Assembly: GCA_021781625.1 (NCBI GenBank) | Contig: JAJXWL010000029.1 | Location: forward strand, 1-12,846 | DNA: 12,846 nt | Source of the DNA: a bacterium | Lineage (GTDB): Bacteria; Spirochaetota; Spirochaetia; JABEVK01 | Reading direction: 5' to 3' | Shown here: positions 7,102 through 12,846 of the stretch, piece after piece | Layout of the letters: each line of letters opens with the position of its first letter | Numbering within the stretch: the first letter of the stretch is position 1 | Notes under the pieces: model-generated | Databases searched by the model: none | What the model was told of the DNA's origin: nothing | The model's input: only the letters and a program-made list of their open reading frames with translations | Position numbers and translations under genes: made by a program

Positions 7102-8015
7102 CCAAGTTCGGCTAAAACCAGCCTATTTCGCCCCCCCTCTTTGGCTCGGTACAAGGCTTCGTCAGCTCGGCGAATTAAATCATTAGGCCGTTCTGCTTTT
7201 TCGGTCTGAAGTTGAGCCAGACCAAAACTGACTGTTACGGGTATCTTTTGACCGTTCATTGTAAAGGAGAAATCCGCAATCGTCTGGCGAACACGTTCAC
7301 AGAGAATAACCGCCTGATCCAGGGCGATTCCTGTCAAAATAAATCCAAATTCTTCTCCGCCATAGCGGCCAATGGGATCACCTTTTCGTAGGCTCGCGGT
7401 CAAAATCCGAGCGATTTCTTTCAGGACATAATCCCCAGCCAAGTGCCCATATTGATCGTTTACCCGCTTAAAGTGATCAATATCCATCATCGCATAAGCA
7501 ACAGGTAAGTTTTTTCGGGTGGCATTGTAGATTTCCTTATCCAGCAATTCAATGATTAGCGCGTGGTTATACAGCCCGGTTAAACTATCTTGCATCGCCA
7601 TGGCTAATAGACGGTCTTGATATTCTTTATAGCGCAGGGCAGAATGCACCCTCGCCACGATTTCCACTTCATCGAGGGGTTTTTTGACATAATCAAAAGC
7701 TCCGCCCTCCAGGGCTTCCCGGACATCTTCGCCTTTGGTCCGTGCCGTCACCATCAAAACCGAAATGGGTTTTGTTAACGCATTTTGTTTGAGAAGTTTA
7801 AGGACATCAATCCCATTGATTCCGGGCATCATCACATCTAACAGAATCAAGTCCGGGGAATGCTGAATGGCCATCGGCAGGGCATCCAAACTATTGGTGG
7901 AGGAAAGAAATTCGAAACCTTCACGCTCCAAGATCCCTTTCAGCAATTTAATATTGAGCACACTATCATCAATCGCCAGAATTTTTTTACCTTGACTTTC
8001 TAGATTCAGCAACAC
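7098..8015 (-). CDS. response regulator diguanylate cyclase (REC-GGDEF)
   Basis: A 305-residue protein that makes cyclic di-GMP when its receiver domain is phosphorylated. REC covers about 10-127: acidic pair Asp16-Asp17, phosphoacceptor Asp60 in DLILLDVMMPG, Thr90 and Lys112-Pro113. GGDEF covers about 140-303: DSLTGLYN, MDIDHFKRVND, active-site GGEEF at 219-223, and an intact inhibitory I-site RKGD (210-213) five residues before it, so product feedback is expected. The start is GTG at 8015-8013 with GAGGAG 3 nt before it; the TTG of codon 2 has better spacing and could be the true start. It is the last gene of the malQ-sixA-mutY operon, 29 bp after mutY, and has a possible promoter of its own. 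No cognate histidine kinase is in the window. Confidence 0.95.
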   Translation of the reverse strand: MLLNLESQGKKILAIDDSVLNIKLLKGILEREGFEFLSSTNSLDALPMAIQHSPDLILLDVMMPGINGIDVLKLLKQNALTKPISVLMVTARTKGEDVREALEGGAFDYVKKPLDEVEIVARVHSALRYKEYQDRLLAMAMQDSLTGLYNHALIIELLDKEIYNATRKNLPVAYAMMDIDHFKRVNDQYGHLAGDYVLKEIARILTASLRKGDPIGRYGGEEFGFILTGIALDQAVILCERVRQTIADFSFTMNGQKIPVTVSFGLAQLQTEKAERPNDLIRRADEALYRAKEGGRNRLVLAELG

Positions 8016-8041
8016 GGACTCCTCGTAAAAAAGTGCCTTAT

Positions 8042-8071
8042 ATTTTAGGCTTGCCTTTGTCCAGTTGGCAA
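8042..8071 (-). promoter_or_regulatory. candidate internal promoter for the diguanylate cyclase gene
   Basis: On the minus strand TTGCCA (8071-8066) and TAAAAT (8047-8042) are separated by 18 bp, each one base from consensus. The predicted start is near 8035, just after the mutY stop codon. A small inverted repeat GCCT/AGGC brackets the -10 box. This would let the cyclase be expressed apart from the upstream operon. Evidence is sequence resemblance only. Confidence 0.45.
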
Positions 8072-9109
8072 GGGAAAAAGCTGAGAGAGTTCAGTTTTTG
8101 CCGTCTGCCAAATTTTTCGATGAACAGTTGGTAGAGCCAGAGCTTCTACTTCCTCTGCCGTGTACCACTGACCTTGCCAGAGCGGAGGCAAGGGAGGCTC
8201 GTCGAGCAGGCATAATTCCGGTAGAAGGGTATCTTTATACCTTGTGTACGTATGGAGGAACCGTCCCAAGCTGAGACCGGCCTTCGTCTCCACCAATTTA
8301 GGAGGAAAGGACCAAAGTTTAGAAAAACGTCCCGACAAGGGGTGAGCAAGAAAAACCTGGAGAGACGCTGATTCCACGCCACGCCAACAGACCAGGAGGG
8401 GAGTTGTTTTTTCGTGAATATGACGAACCGGGCGAGCGGGAATATGGGAAGTTTGTTGAAGCTGATGAGCCTGACAGACCTCCGCCAAAGGGCACTTTTC
8501 ACAATCAGGAAGGCGAGCACGGCACACTTGTTGACCTAAATGCATAAGAGCCAAATTAAAGTCACGACTGGAAAACAAGCGAAAAGCTTGCTGGGCCAAA
8601 ACTTTTAGAGTTCGTTCGGTTTCTTTTGTCCATTGGGGCCAGGCATACAGTCTTTGAAAGACACGTTTTAAATTGGCATCCAAAGTCAAACTGGGTTGCT
8701 GAAAGGCAAAACTCGCCAAGGCAGCAGCTGTATAAGGGCCAATACCTGGTAGTTGACGAAGCTCTTCTTCCGTGGTGGGAAAAGGCTCAGGTCCCCGCTT
8801 GGCTAAAACTTGTGCCGCTTTCCATAGGTGAACCCCTCGGCTGTAATACCCCAAACCTTCCCATTCTCTGAGAACTTCCGACTCTTGCGCTGAAGCCAGG
8901 GCTTTTACGGTCGGCCAACGTTTTAACCATCGTTCATACCGAAGGGGGACCGCCGTCACGACAGTTTGTTGCAACATCACCTCAGAGATCCAGATTTCGT
9001 AGGGGTCATGGGTCTGGGACCAGGGATACAGGATTTGATGGGACTCCCACCAAGTAAAAAGTTGCGTTAGGTAGATGGATAAATTGGAAAAAGCTAAGCT
9101 CTCAGTCAT
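8045..9109 (-). CDS. mutY: adenine DNA glycosylase MutY
   Basis: Removes adenine mispaired with 8-oxoguanine or guanine, part of the GO repair system. At 354 residues it has the usual length. Seen in order: catalytic Glu43 in EVMLQQT, Tyr88 in GLGYYSRG, helix-hairpin-helix LPGIGPYTAAA (120-130), catalytic Asp144 in LDANLKRV, and the [4Fe-4S] cluster ligands Cys196-x6-Cys203-x2-Cys206-x5-Cys212. A C-terminal NUDIX-like domain spans about 235-345. Two positions are unusual: MHLG (189-192) where MDLG or IELG is common, and HTYTRYKD (286-293) where the 8-oxoguanine-reading loop usually contains an FSH motif (HTFSH). The start overlaps the sixA stop by 8 nt (9102-9109). No clear ribosome binding site is present, so translation is probably coupled. 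Confidence 0.95.
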   Translation of the reverse strand: MTESLAFSNLSIYLTQLFTWWESHQILYPWSQTHDPYEIWISEVMLQQTVVTAVPLRYERWLKRWPTVKALASAQESEVLREWEGLGYYSRGVHLWKAAQVLAKRGPEPFPTTEEELRQLPGIGPYTAAALASFAFQQPSLTLDANLKRVFQRLYAWPQWTKETERTLKVLAQQAFRLFSSRDFNLALMHLGQQVCRARLPDCEKCPLAEVCQAHQLQQTSHIPARPVRHIHEKTTPLLVCWRGVESASLQVFLAHPLSGRFSKLWSFPPKLVETKAGLSLGRFLHTYTRYKDTLLPELCLLDEPPLPPLWQGQWYTAEEVEALALPTVHRKIWQTAKTELSQLFPLPTGQRQA

Positions 9110-9581
9110 GGGCAGGATGAAGAATCCAAACCAACTGGCCGCAACCCGGCATAAACCCTTGGGGGAAGTCTAACGCGGCCACCGTCGCTGTATGAAAATT
9201 CAAGTCACGATGAACTTGAGGGGGGGTGAGGTAGGCGGCTAAAAGAGAGATAAAAGGATTATGACTAAAAACGGCAATTCGTTCCCGTCCCCTTTTGATC
9301 CACGAGGACAACTCTTCAAAGGCCTCGGATAGTTGTGCATCTGGAGTTAAGGCTGAGCTAATTTGAAGCTCAGAGGAATTTGTTTCCATAAAAATCTTGG
9401 CCGTGCTACGGGCTCGGGCATAAGGACTCGAAAGAAAAACTTGTGGGGCCATTCCCCGCTGATAGGCTTGGTTCGCCACCGTTTGGGCACTCAGAATGCC
9501 CCCTTCTGAAAGCTCACGAAACGCATCCCCTTCGGAGTGGTAACTCTGAGCCTTGGCATGGCGAACCAAGTACAATGTCAT
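9102..9581 (-). CDS. sixA: phosphohistidine phosphatase SixA-like protein
   Basis: A 159-residue histidine phosphatase of the branch that dephosphorylates phosphohistidine, known from E. coli for acting on phosphotransfer (HPt/PTS) proteins. LVRHAKA at 5-11 gives Arg7 and the nucleophile His8. SSPYARARSTA (51-61) gives a phosphate-binding Arg. VFSHNPF (104-110) gives the second catalytic His107. The small size without insertions fits SixA rather than phosphoglycerate mutase or CobC. Its ATG overlaps the malQ stop as ATGA (9578-9581), and its end overlaps mutY. The substrate here is unknown; the operon also encodes a receiver-domain protein, but a link is speculative. Confidence 0.88.
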   Translation of the reverse strand: MTLYLVRHAKAQSYHSEGDAFRELSEGGILSAQTVANQAYQRGMAPQVFLSSPYARARSTAKIFMETNSSELQISSALTPDAQLSEAFEELSSWIKRGRERIAVFSHNPFISLLAAYLTPPQVHRDLNFHTATVAALDFPQGFMPGCGQLVWILHPAHD

Positions 9582-11110
9582 CTTCCGTACAACCTCGTCA
9601 GATCTTTCAGTTTGTGAGCCAGCATTTCATCCAGCTGACCCTGGGCCAAACGCCAGGACCAATTGCCCCCCAGCGTCGAGGGTGTATTCATTCTGGCCCA
9701 AGACGGCAAATCTAGCAAGTCCTGAGCAGGTATTACCGCATAGACTGCCGTAGAAGCCACGGCGGCTCGGACAAAACCCCAAGCAATATTCGCAGAATGG
9801 TCGAAAATATAGTCGCGTGAATACGTTTGATCTTCGGGTTTTGCGGCTTCCCACCAACCGCGAATGGTATCATTGTCATGACTACCGGTGTAGACCACAC
9901 AATTCGTCGTAAAATTGTGGGGCAAAAACGGGTTATTCCCTGAAGCCCCCGCTTCGTTCGAGTCAAAAGCGAACTGAAGAATTTTCATTCCTGGGAAGGC
10001 AAAAGCGTCCCTCATCTGTTCCACTTCGGGAGTAATAACACCCAAGTCTTCGGCGAGAATCGGCAACTGCCCCAAACGACGTTTTACCTCGGCAAACAAT
10101 TCTAAACCAGGAGCCTTGACCCAACGTCCTTGAATGGCATTCTCCGCCCCAAAGGGAATTTCCCAATACGCTTCAAAGCCCCGAAAGTGATCAATTCGAA
10201 TGATATCCACAAGTTTTAAAGTCGCCTGAATGCGTTTGATCCACCACTCGAACCCCGTGGTTCGTAAGTGGTCCCAGTTGTAGAGCGGGTTCCCCCAAAG
10301 TTGTCCGGTCGTCGAAAAATAATCCGGGGGGACACCGGCGACAAAAAGGGGTTCACCTTCTTCATTTAAGAGGAAAGAGTCCCTATTGGCCCAGACATCC
10401 ACCGAGTCTGCCGCGACAAAAATGGGAATATCCCCGATGATTTGAATTTCTTTTTGATTTGCATAAGTTCTCAAGGCAAGCCATTGCTGAAAAAACCAAA
10501 ACTGAAGAACTTTTTTGATCTCAATGGCGGCTGAAAGTTTTTTTCTCCAGGCAGCTTCGGCTTTGGGGGTTTTCAGGCGAATATCGCGGTCCCAATAATT
10601 TGACCACATTTTTCCCCACGCCCCTTCAGCGTCCGCCTTCTTTTGGTAATCTTCTTTAACCGCCATAAAAAGGGCGAAGTCCTCGAGCCACGAAGCTTCT
10701 TCATTTAAAAAAAGCTCATAGTCTTGCCGATCTTTCTCAGTCGCTTTCGCCAGAAAATTCTGTGCCGCAAGTTCAAGCAAGGGCATTTTCCACCAAATGA
10801 CCCAGCCATAGTCTGCCTTAACCGGATCAAAGGCGGGAACCTCAGAAAGTTTTTCTGCCGGAAGCCAACCTTCTTTCACTAAGGTTTCTAAGCTAATTAA
10901 AAGAGGATTCCCCGCAAACGTAGAAAAAGAGGCATAAGGGGAGTCTCCATAACCGGTGGGACCTAAGGGCAAAACTTGCCAGAGCTTTTGTCCTGACTTC
11001 TCGAGGAAGTCAATAAATTCATAGGCGGCTGTTCCCAAGTCCCCAATTCCGTAAGGCCCCGGCAAGGAAGTAGGATGTAACAGTACCCCGCAACGCCGTT
11101 GATTCCCCAT
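9578..11110 (-). CDS. malQ: 4-alpha-glucanotransferase (amylomaltase, GH77)
   Basis: Transfers alpha-1,4-glucan chains between maltodextrins in glycogen or maltodextrin turnover. At 510 residues it matches the bacterial GH77 length. Family landmarks: GVLLHPTSLPG near the N-terminus (8-18), nucleophile Asp307 in RIDHFRGFEAYWE, acid/base Glu354 in ILAEDLG, stabiliser Asp412 in GSHDNDTIRGWW, and the end motif NTPSTLGGNWSWR. I start at ATG 11110-11108 because GAGGAG lies 7 nt upstream and the protein then begins MGNQRRCGVLL as the family does. The open frame extends 28 codons further upstream to 11194 without a supporting signal and would overlap ychJ. It is second in its operon, 25 bp after the ychJ-like gene. 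Confidence 0.96.
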   Translation of the reverse strand: MGNQRRCGVLLHPTSLPGPYGIGDLGTAAYEFIDFLEKSGQKLWQVLPLGPTGYGDSPYASFSTFAGNPLLISLETLVKEGWLPAEKLSEVPAFDPVKADYGWVIWWKMPLLELAAQNFLAKATEKDRQDYELFLNEEASWLEDFALFMAVKEDYQKKADAEGAWGKMWSNYWDRDIRLKTPKAEAAWRKKLSAAIEIKKVLQFWFFQQWLALRTYANQKEIQIIGDIPIFVAADSVDVWANRDSFLLNEEGEPLFVAGVPPDYFSTTGQLWGNPLYNWDHLRTTGFEWWIKRIQATLKLVDIIRIDHFRGFEAYWEIPFGAENAIQGRWVKAPGLELFAEVKRRLGQLPILAEDLGVITPEVEQMRDAFAFPGMKILQFAFDSNEAGASGNNPFLPHNFTTNCVVYTGSHDNDTIRGWWEAAKPEDQTYSRDYIFDHSANIAWGFVRAAVASTAVYAVIPAQDLLDLPSWARMNTPSTLGGNWSWRLAQGQLDEMLAHKLKDLTRLYGR

Positions 11111-11135
11111 GCGAAACTCCTCTCTAAGCCAGCTT

Positions 11136-11624
11136 TTAAGCTTGGCCGTGACAATGCTTATATTTTTTACCACTGCCGCAATAGCAGGGTTCATTTCGAC
11201 CTAATTTAGGACCTTCCCGGGTAATGGTTGTCGGAACGACGACACCTTTATCGTAAAACCAGCGGCCATTAACCTTTTTAAACTCGGCAATTTCATGATA
11301 GGTATCTTTTAAACCTCGTTGAGAATACGAAGCGATAAATTCTACCTTGCCCCAGTCATCCGAAACTCCACCCTTATCCTTAGAGAGGATTTTGAGTCCA
11401 AGCCAGTTCGACTCACGGCTCCACTTCCGCGTCTCTTCAATCGAGACTTCGTCTCGCTGATCACGCTCATGCGTTGACTCAATAAACTCAATTTCCCCTT
11501 TGGCGTAAGCCGTGTAACGAGCCCGCATCAAAGCTTCGGCCGTGGGGGCTTCTACTTTACCTTGAAGAATAGGCTGACAGCAGCTATCAAACATGAGACC
11601 AGAACCACAAGGACACTTTTCCAT
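11136..11624 (-). CDS. ychJ: YchJ-type (UPF0225) protein with two SEC-C zinc motifs
   Basis: A 162-residue cytoplasmic protein of poorly known role. It has a SEC-C zinc motif at each end: [13 protein letters not shown] (4-16) and [13 protein letters not shown] (147-159), the metal-binding motif also found at the SecA C-terminus. Between them is the YchJ core ([17 protein letters not shown] at 27-43, ESTH at 49-52, WLGLKIL, and W...FYD near 122-125), which has an NTF2-like fold in the family. I start at ATG 11624-11622 with GGAG 7 nt upstream; a TTG two codons earlier falls inside the spacing. It is the first gene of the malQ-sixA-mutY-cyclase operon, with a strong promoter upstream. Confidence 0.9.
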   Translation of the reverse strand: MEKCPCGSGLMFDSCCQPILQGKVEAPTAEALMRARYTAYAKGEIEFIESTHERDQRDEVSIEETRKWSRESNWLGLKILSKDKGGVSDDWGKVEFIASYSQRGLKDTYHEIAEFKKVNGRWFYDKGVVVPTTITREGPKLGRNEPCYCGSGKKYKHCHGQA

Positions 11625-11660
11625 GATCAAACTCCTGGCCTACTTTACCCTTCACGAGTC

Positions 11661-11691
11661 AAAAAAGAAAAGAGGCCTCAAGAAGCGGCTC
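11661..11691 (-). terminator. weak hairpin with a T-rich tail in the ychJ leader (terminator or attenuator candidate)
   Basis: Read on the minus strand, GAGCC (11691-11687) can pair with GGCCTC (11677-11672) with one bulged base, and a TTTTCTTTTTT tract follows (11671-11661). It could end transcription of the upstream transporter gene. Because the ychJ promoter lies upstream of it, it may also attenuate that operon. The stem is short, so support is modest. Confidence 0.35.
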
Positions 11692-11705
11692 GTTCAGGGA
11701 TTTTC

Positions 11706-11734
11706 ATTATACACACGTGTGTTTATTCTGACAA
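11706..11734 (-). promoter_or_regulatory. sigma-70-type promoter of the ychJ-malQ-sixA-mutY operon with palindromic spacer
   Basis: On the minus strand TTGTCA (11734-11729), 17 bp, and a perfect TATAAT (11711-11706) form the best promoter in the window. The spacer contains the perfect palindrome ACACACGTGTGT at 11711-11722, which also touches the last base of the -10 box. A dimeric regulator bound there would block RNA polymerase. The predicted start is near 11699, leaving a leader of about 75 nt to the ATG at 11624. Confidence 0.72.
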
Positions 11735-11741
11735 GCCCGAA

Positions 11742-12731
11742 TTATTTTAAAAATATGGAGGCACCTGTTAAATACACTAAGATAGTGGCAATATCGGTGA
11801 AAGCCAAAACCAAAGGACCTGCCGCCACACGCAATTCGAGTTTAAAAAGCCGAACAAGATACGGAAAAGATAAACCAATAAGACCAGCGTTAAATACCGC
11901 GAAAACTACTGCAGCTCCAATGATCAGAGGTCCCCAACTTCCCGGCTCTAAAAAGCTGGCTAAAAGACCCACCAAGAGACCTAAGGGCAACCCGAGAAAA
12001 CTCCCCATTAAGGCTTCACGCAGGGCCATAACCCCAAAAGAGCGCCGTTCTAAAGCCGGCTTATGGGTTTCTTGGAAGCCCAGAGTCATCGACTGAATTG
12101 CTACACTTTCCCCCAAAGCAAGGACAAGAGCAATAAAAAAGGAAAGAAGAATGTTTTTTTCTAAGGAGGCGGCATACAGGCTGGACAACCACGCACAAAC
12201 AAAGCCACTGGTCACCGTCGCGAGTAGCCAGGGAAAACGCCCCCAAAAGACAGCCCCCCACCGTTGTTGACCTAACGATTCCAAACGCACACCAATCGTT
12301 TGAAAAATTTCCTCTACCCGAAGCTTGTCGGTAAAATCGACGTCTTGACCTGTGAGAACTTTAAGATCAATGACTCCTTGCACACGATCACAGGAATCAA
12401 CAACAGGCAAAGAGAGATATTTATGCTTCGAAAATTGCTTGGCAGCATCCACGAGCGGAACATCTTCGCGAACCGTTACTAGGGATCCTTGCGCCATATC
12501 CTTTAAAAGCCTTTCGGGTGGCGAAACTAAAAAACGCCGAACTGGGACAACACCCTTGAGACGATTTGCCTCATCAACCGTATAAAAATAGAAGATTTTT
12601 AAGTCATCCCCAAGTTTTCTTACGGTTTCGATGGCCTGGGCGCAAGTAAGATTCTCCGATAAGGTAAGAAAATCATGATGAAGAAAATCTTTGACGGGGC
12701 GTTGATAGTGTTCCGGGTCTGTTTTTGCCAT
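11742..12731 (-). CDS. short MgtE-like cation transporter (CBS pair plus membrane domain)
   Basis: A 329-residue membrane protein related to the Mg2+ channel MgtE. Two CBS repeats lie at about 13-130 (VPVRRFLVS; LSLPVVD, VQGVIDLK). The membrane domain follows (160-329) with about five hydrophobic segments, a conserved REALMGS helix start (238-244) and AAGPLVLAFTDIATILVY (303-320), which keeps the Asp of the MgtE pore region (Asp313). The family N domain of about 130 residues is absent; typical MgtE proteins are about 450 long. The usual GGNAGTQS pore motif reads GESVAIQS (207-214). Mg2+ specificity is therefore uncertain, and cobalt or another divalent cation is possible. A TTGATT-17-TATGGT promoter ends 6 nt before the ATG. 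It is 117 bp upstream of ychJ on the same strand. Confidence 0.85.
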   Translation of the reverse strand: MAKTDPEHYQRPVKDFLHHDFLTLSENLTCAQAIETVRKLGDDLKIFYFYTVDEANRLKGVVPVRRFLVSPPERLLKDMAQGSLVTVREDVPLVDAAKQFSKHKYLSLPVVDSCDRVQGVIDLKVLTGQDVDFTDKLRVEEIFQTIGVRLESLGQQRWGAVFWGRFPWLLATVTSGFVCAWLSSLYAASLEKNILLSFFIALVLALGESVAIQSMTLGFQETHKPALERRSFGVMALREALMGSFLGLPLGLLVGLLASFLEPGSWGPLIIGAAVVFAVFNAGLIGLSFPYLVRLFKLELRVAAGPLVLAFTDIATILVYLTGASIFLK

Positions 12732-12846
12732 ACTTTCACCATAGTCAGGCCGCGTTCAGGAATCAAGGAAAACTAGCAAATCAGGGTCGCTTGACGAAGG
12801 TCGACCGAAGTCCTAATGTAACCTTACCGGTTTAACGGTTTTTATG
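12732..12846. promoter_or_regulatory. promoter region of the MgtE-like gene and possible divergent promoter at the right edge
   Basis: Minus strand: TTGATT (12766-12761), 17 bp, TATGGT (12743-12738), then 6 nt to ATG 12731, so the transcript may start at the ATG. GGTGA just before the ATG could otherwise act as a weak ribosome site. Plus strand: TTGACG (12791-12796), 17 bp, weak TAATGT (12814-12819), pointing off the window, with the palindrome GGTCGACC (12799-12806) in its spacer. An ATG closes the window at 12844-12846, but too little follows to call a gene. Confidence 0.45.

Noticed and set aside
11111..11194. Longer MalQ with 28 extra residues
   Set aside because: It overlaps the end of ychJ, while GAGGAG stands at the correct distance from ATG 11110 and the family N-terminus starts there.
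11593..12096. Plus-strand frame of 167 codons across the ychJ promoter and the MgtE-like gene
   Set aside because: It is antisense to a recognised membrane protein, and its Lys/Arg/Pro-rich translation is typical of the reverse of hydrophobic codons.
1..12846. CRISPR array, insertion sequence, tRNA, rRNA or phage genes
   Set aside because: No regular spaced repeats, terminal inverted repeats, transposase motifs or RNA gene signatures were seen on either strand.

Overview
The window is a densely packed piece of a bacterial chromosome. Short intergenic gaps, ATGA stop/start overlaps, GGAGG-type ribosome binding sites and TTGACA/TATAAT-type promoters all indicate a bacterium. No rRNA, tRNA, CRISPR array, transposase, phage gene or attachment site was seen. 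The phylum cannot be fixed from this stretch. The DRTGG / CBS-RsbT-like / DRTGG gene set is, as I recall, typical of anaerobic Firmicutes, Thermotogae and some spirochaetes, where it often sits beside [FeFe]-hydrogenase genes. That is only a weak hint here, because no hydrogenase gene is present.

Left part (1-4601): a truncated M32 carboxypeptidase gene on the minus strand is divergent from a plus-strand unit. That unit is a small DRTGG-domain protein, a two-CBS protein fused to an RsbT/SpoIIAB-like GHKL ATPase, and a second DRTGG protein, joined by two ATGA overlaps. A methyl-accepting chemotaxis protein with its own promoter follows. The three coupled genes look like a nucleotide-sensing switch, and the MCP may share its input or only its neighbourhood.

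Middle part (4623-7101): an unrecognised 617-residue soluble protein (minus) is divergent from a 174-residue pentapeptide-repeat protein (plus). Both appear to start on leaderless mRNAs: each has a TTGA -35 box, a 17-bp spacer and a TA-rich -10 box exactly 7 nt before the ATG. The longer in-frame TTG starts of both genes coincide with their -35 boxes and are probably false.

Right part (7098-12846): a minus-strand operon reads ychJ-like SEC-C protein, malQ, sixA, mutY, then a response-regulator diguanylate cyclase. Overlaps or short gaps join these genes. Its promoter (TTGTCA-17-TATAAT) holds a perfect 12-bp palindrome in the spacer. Upstream of it is a short MgtE-like cation transporter that lacks the usual N domain and has a divergent pore motif. 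The right edge may hold a divergent promoter for a gene outside the window.

The most promising items are the DRTGG/CBS-RsbT/DRTGG cassette next to an MCP, the mirror-image leaderless divergent pair with its unknown protein, and departures from family norms in MutY and the MgtE-like protein.
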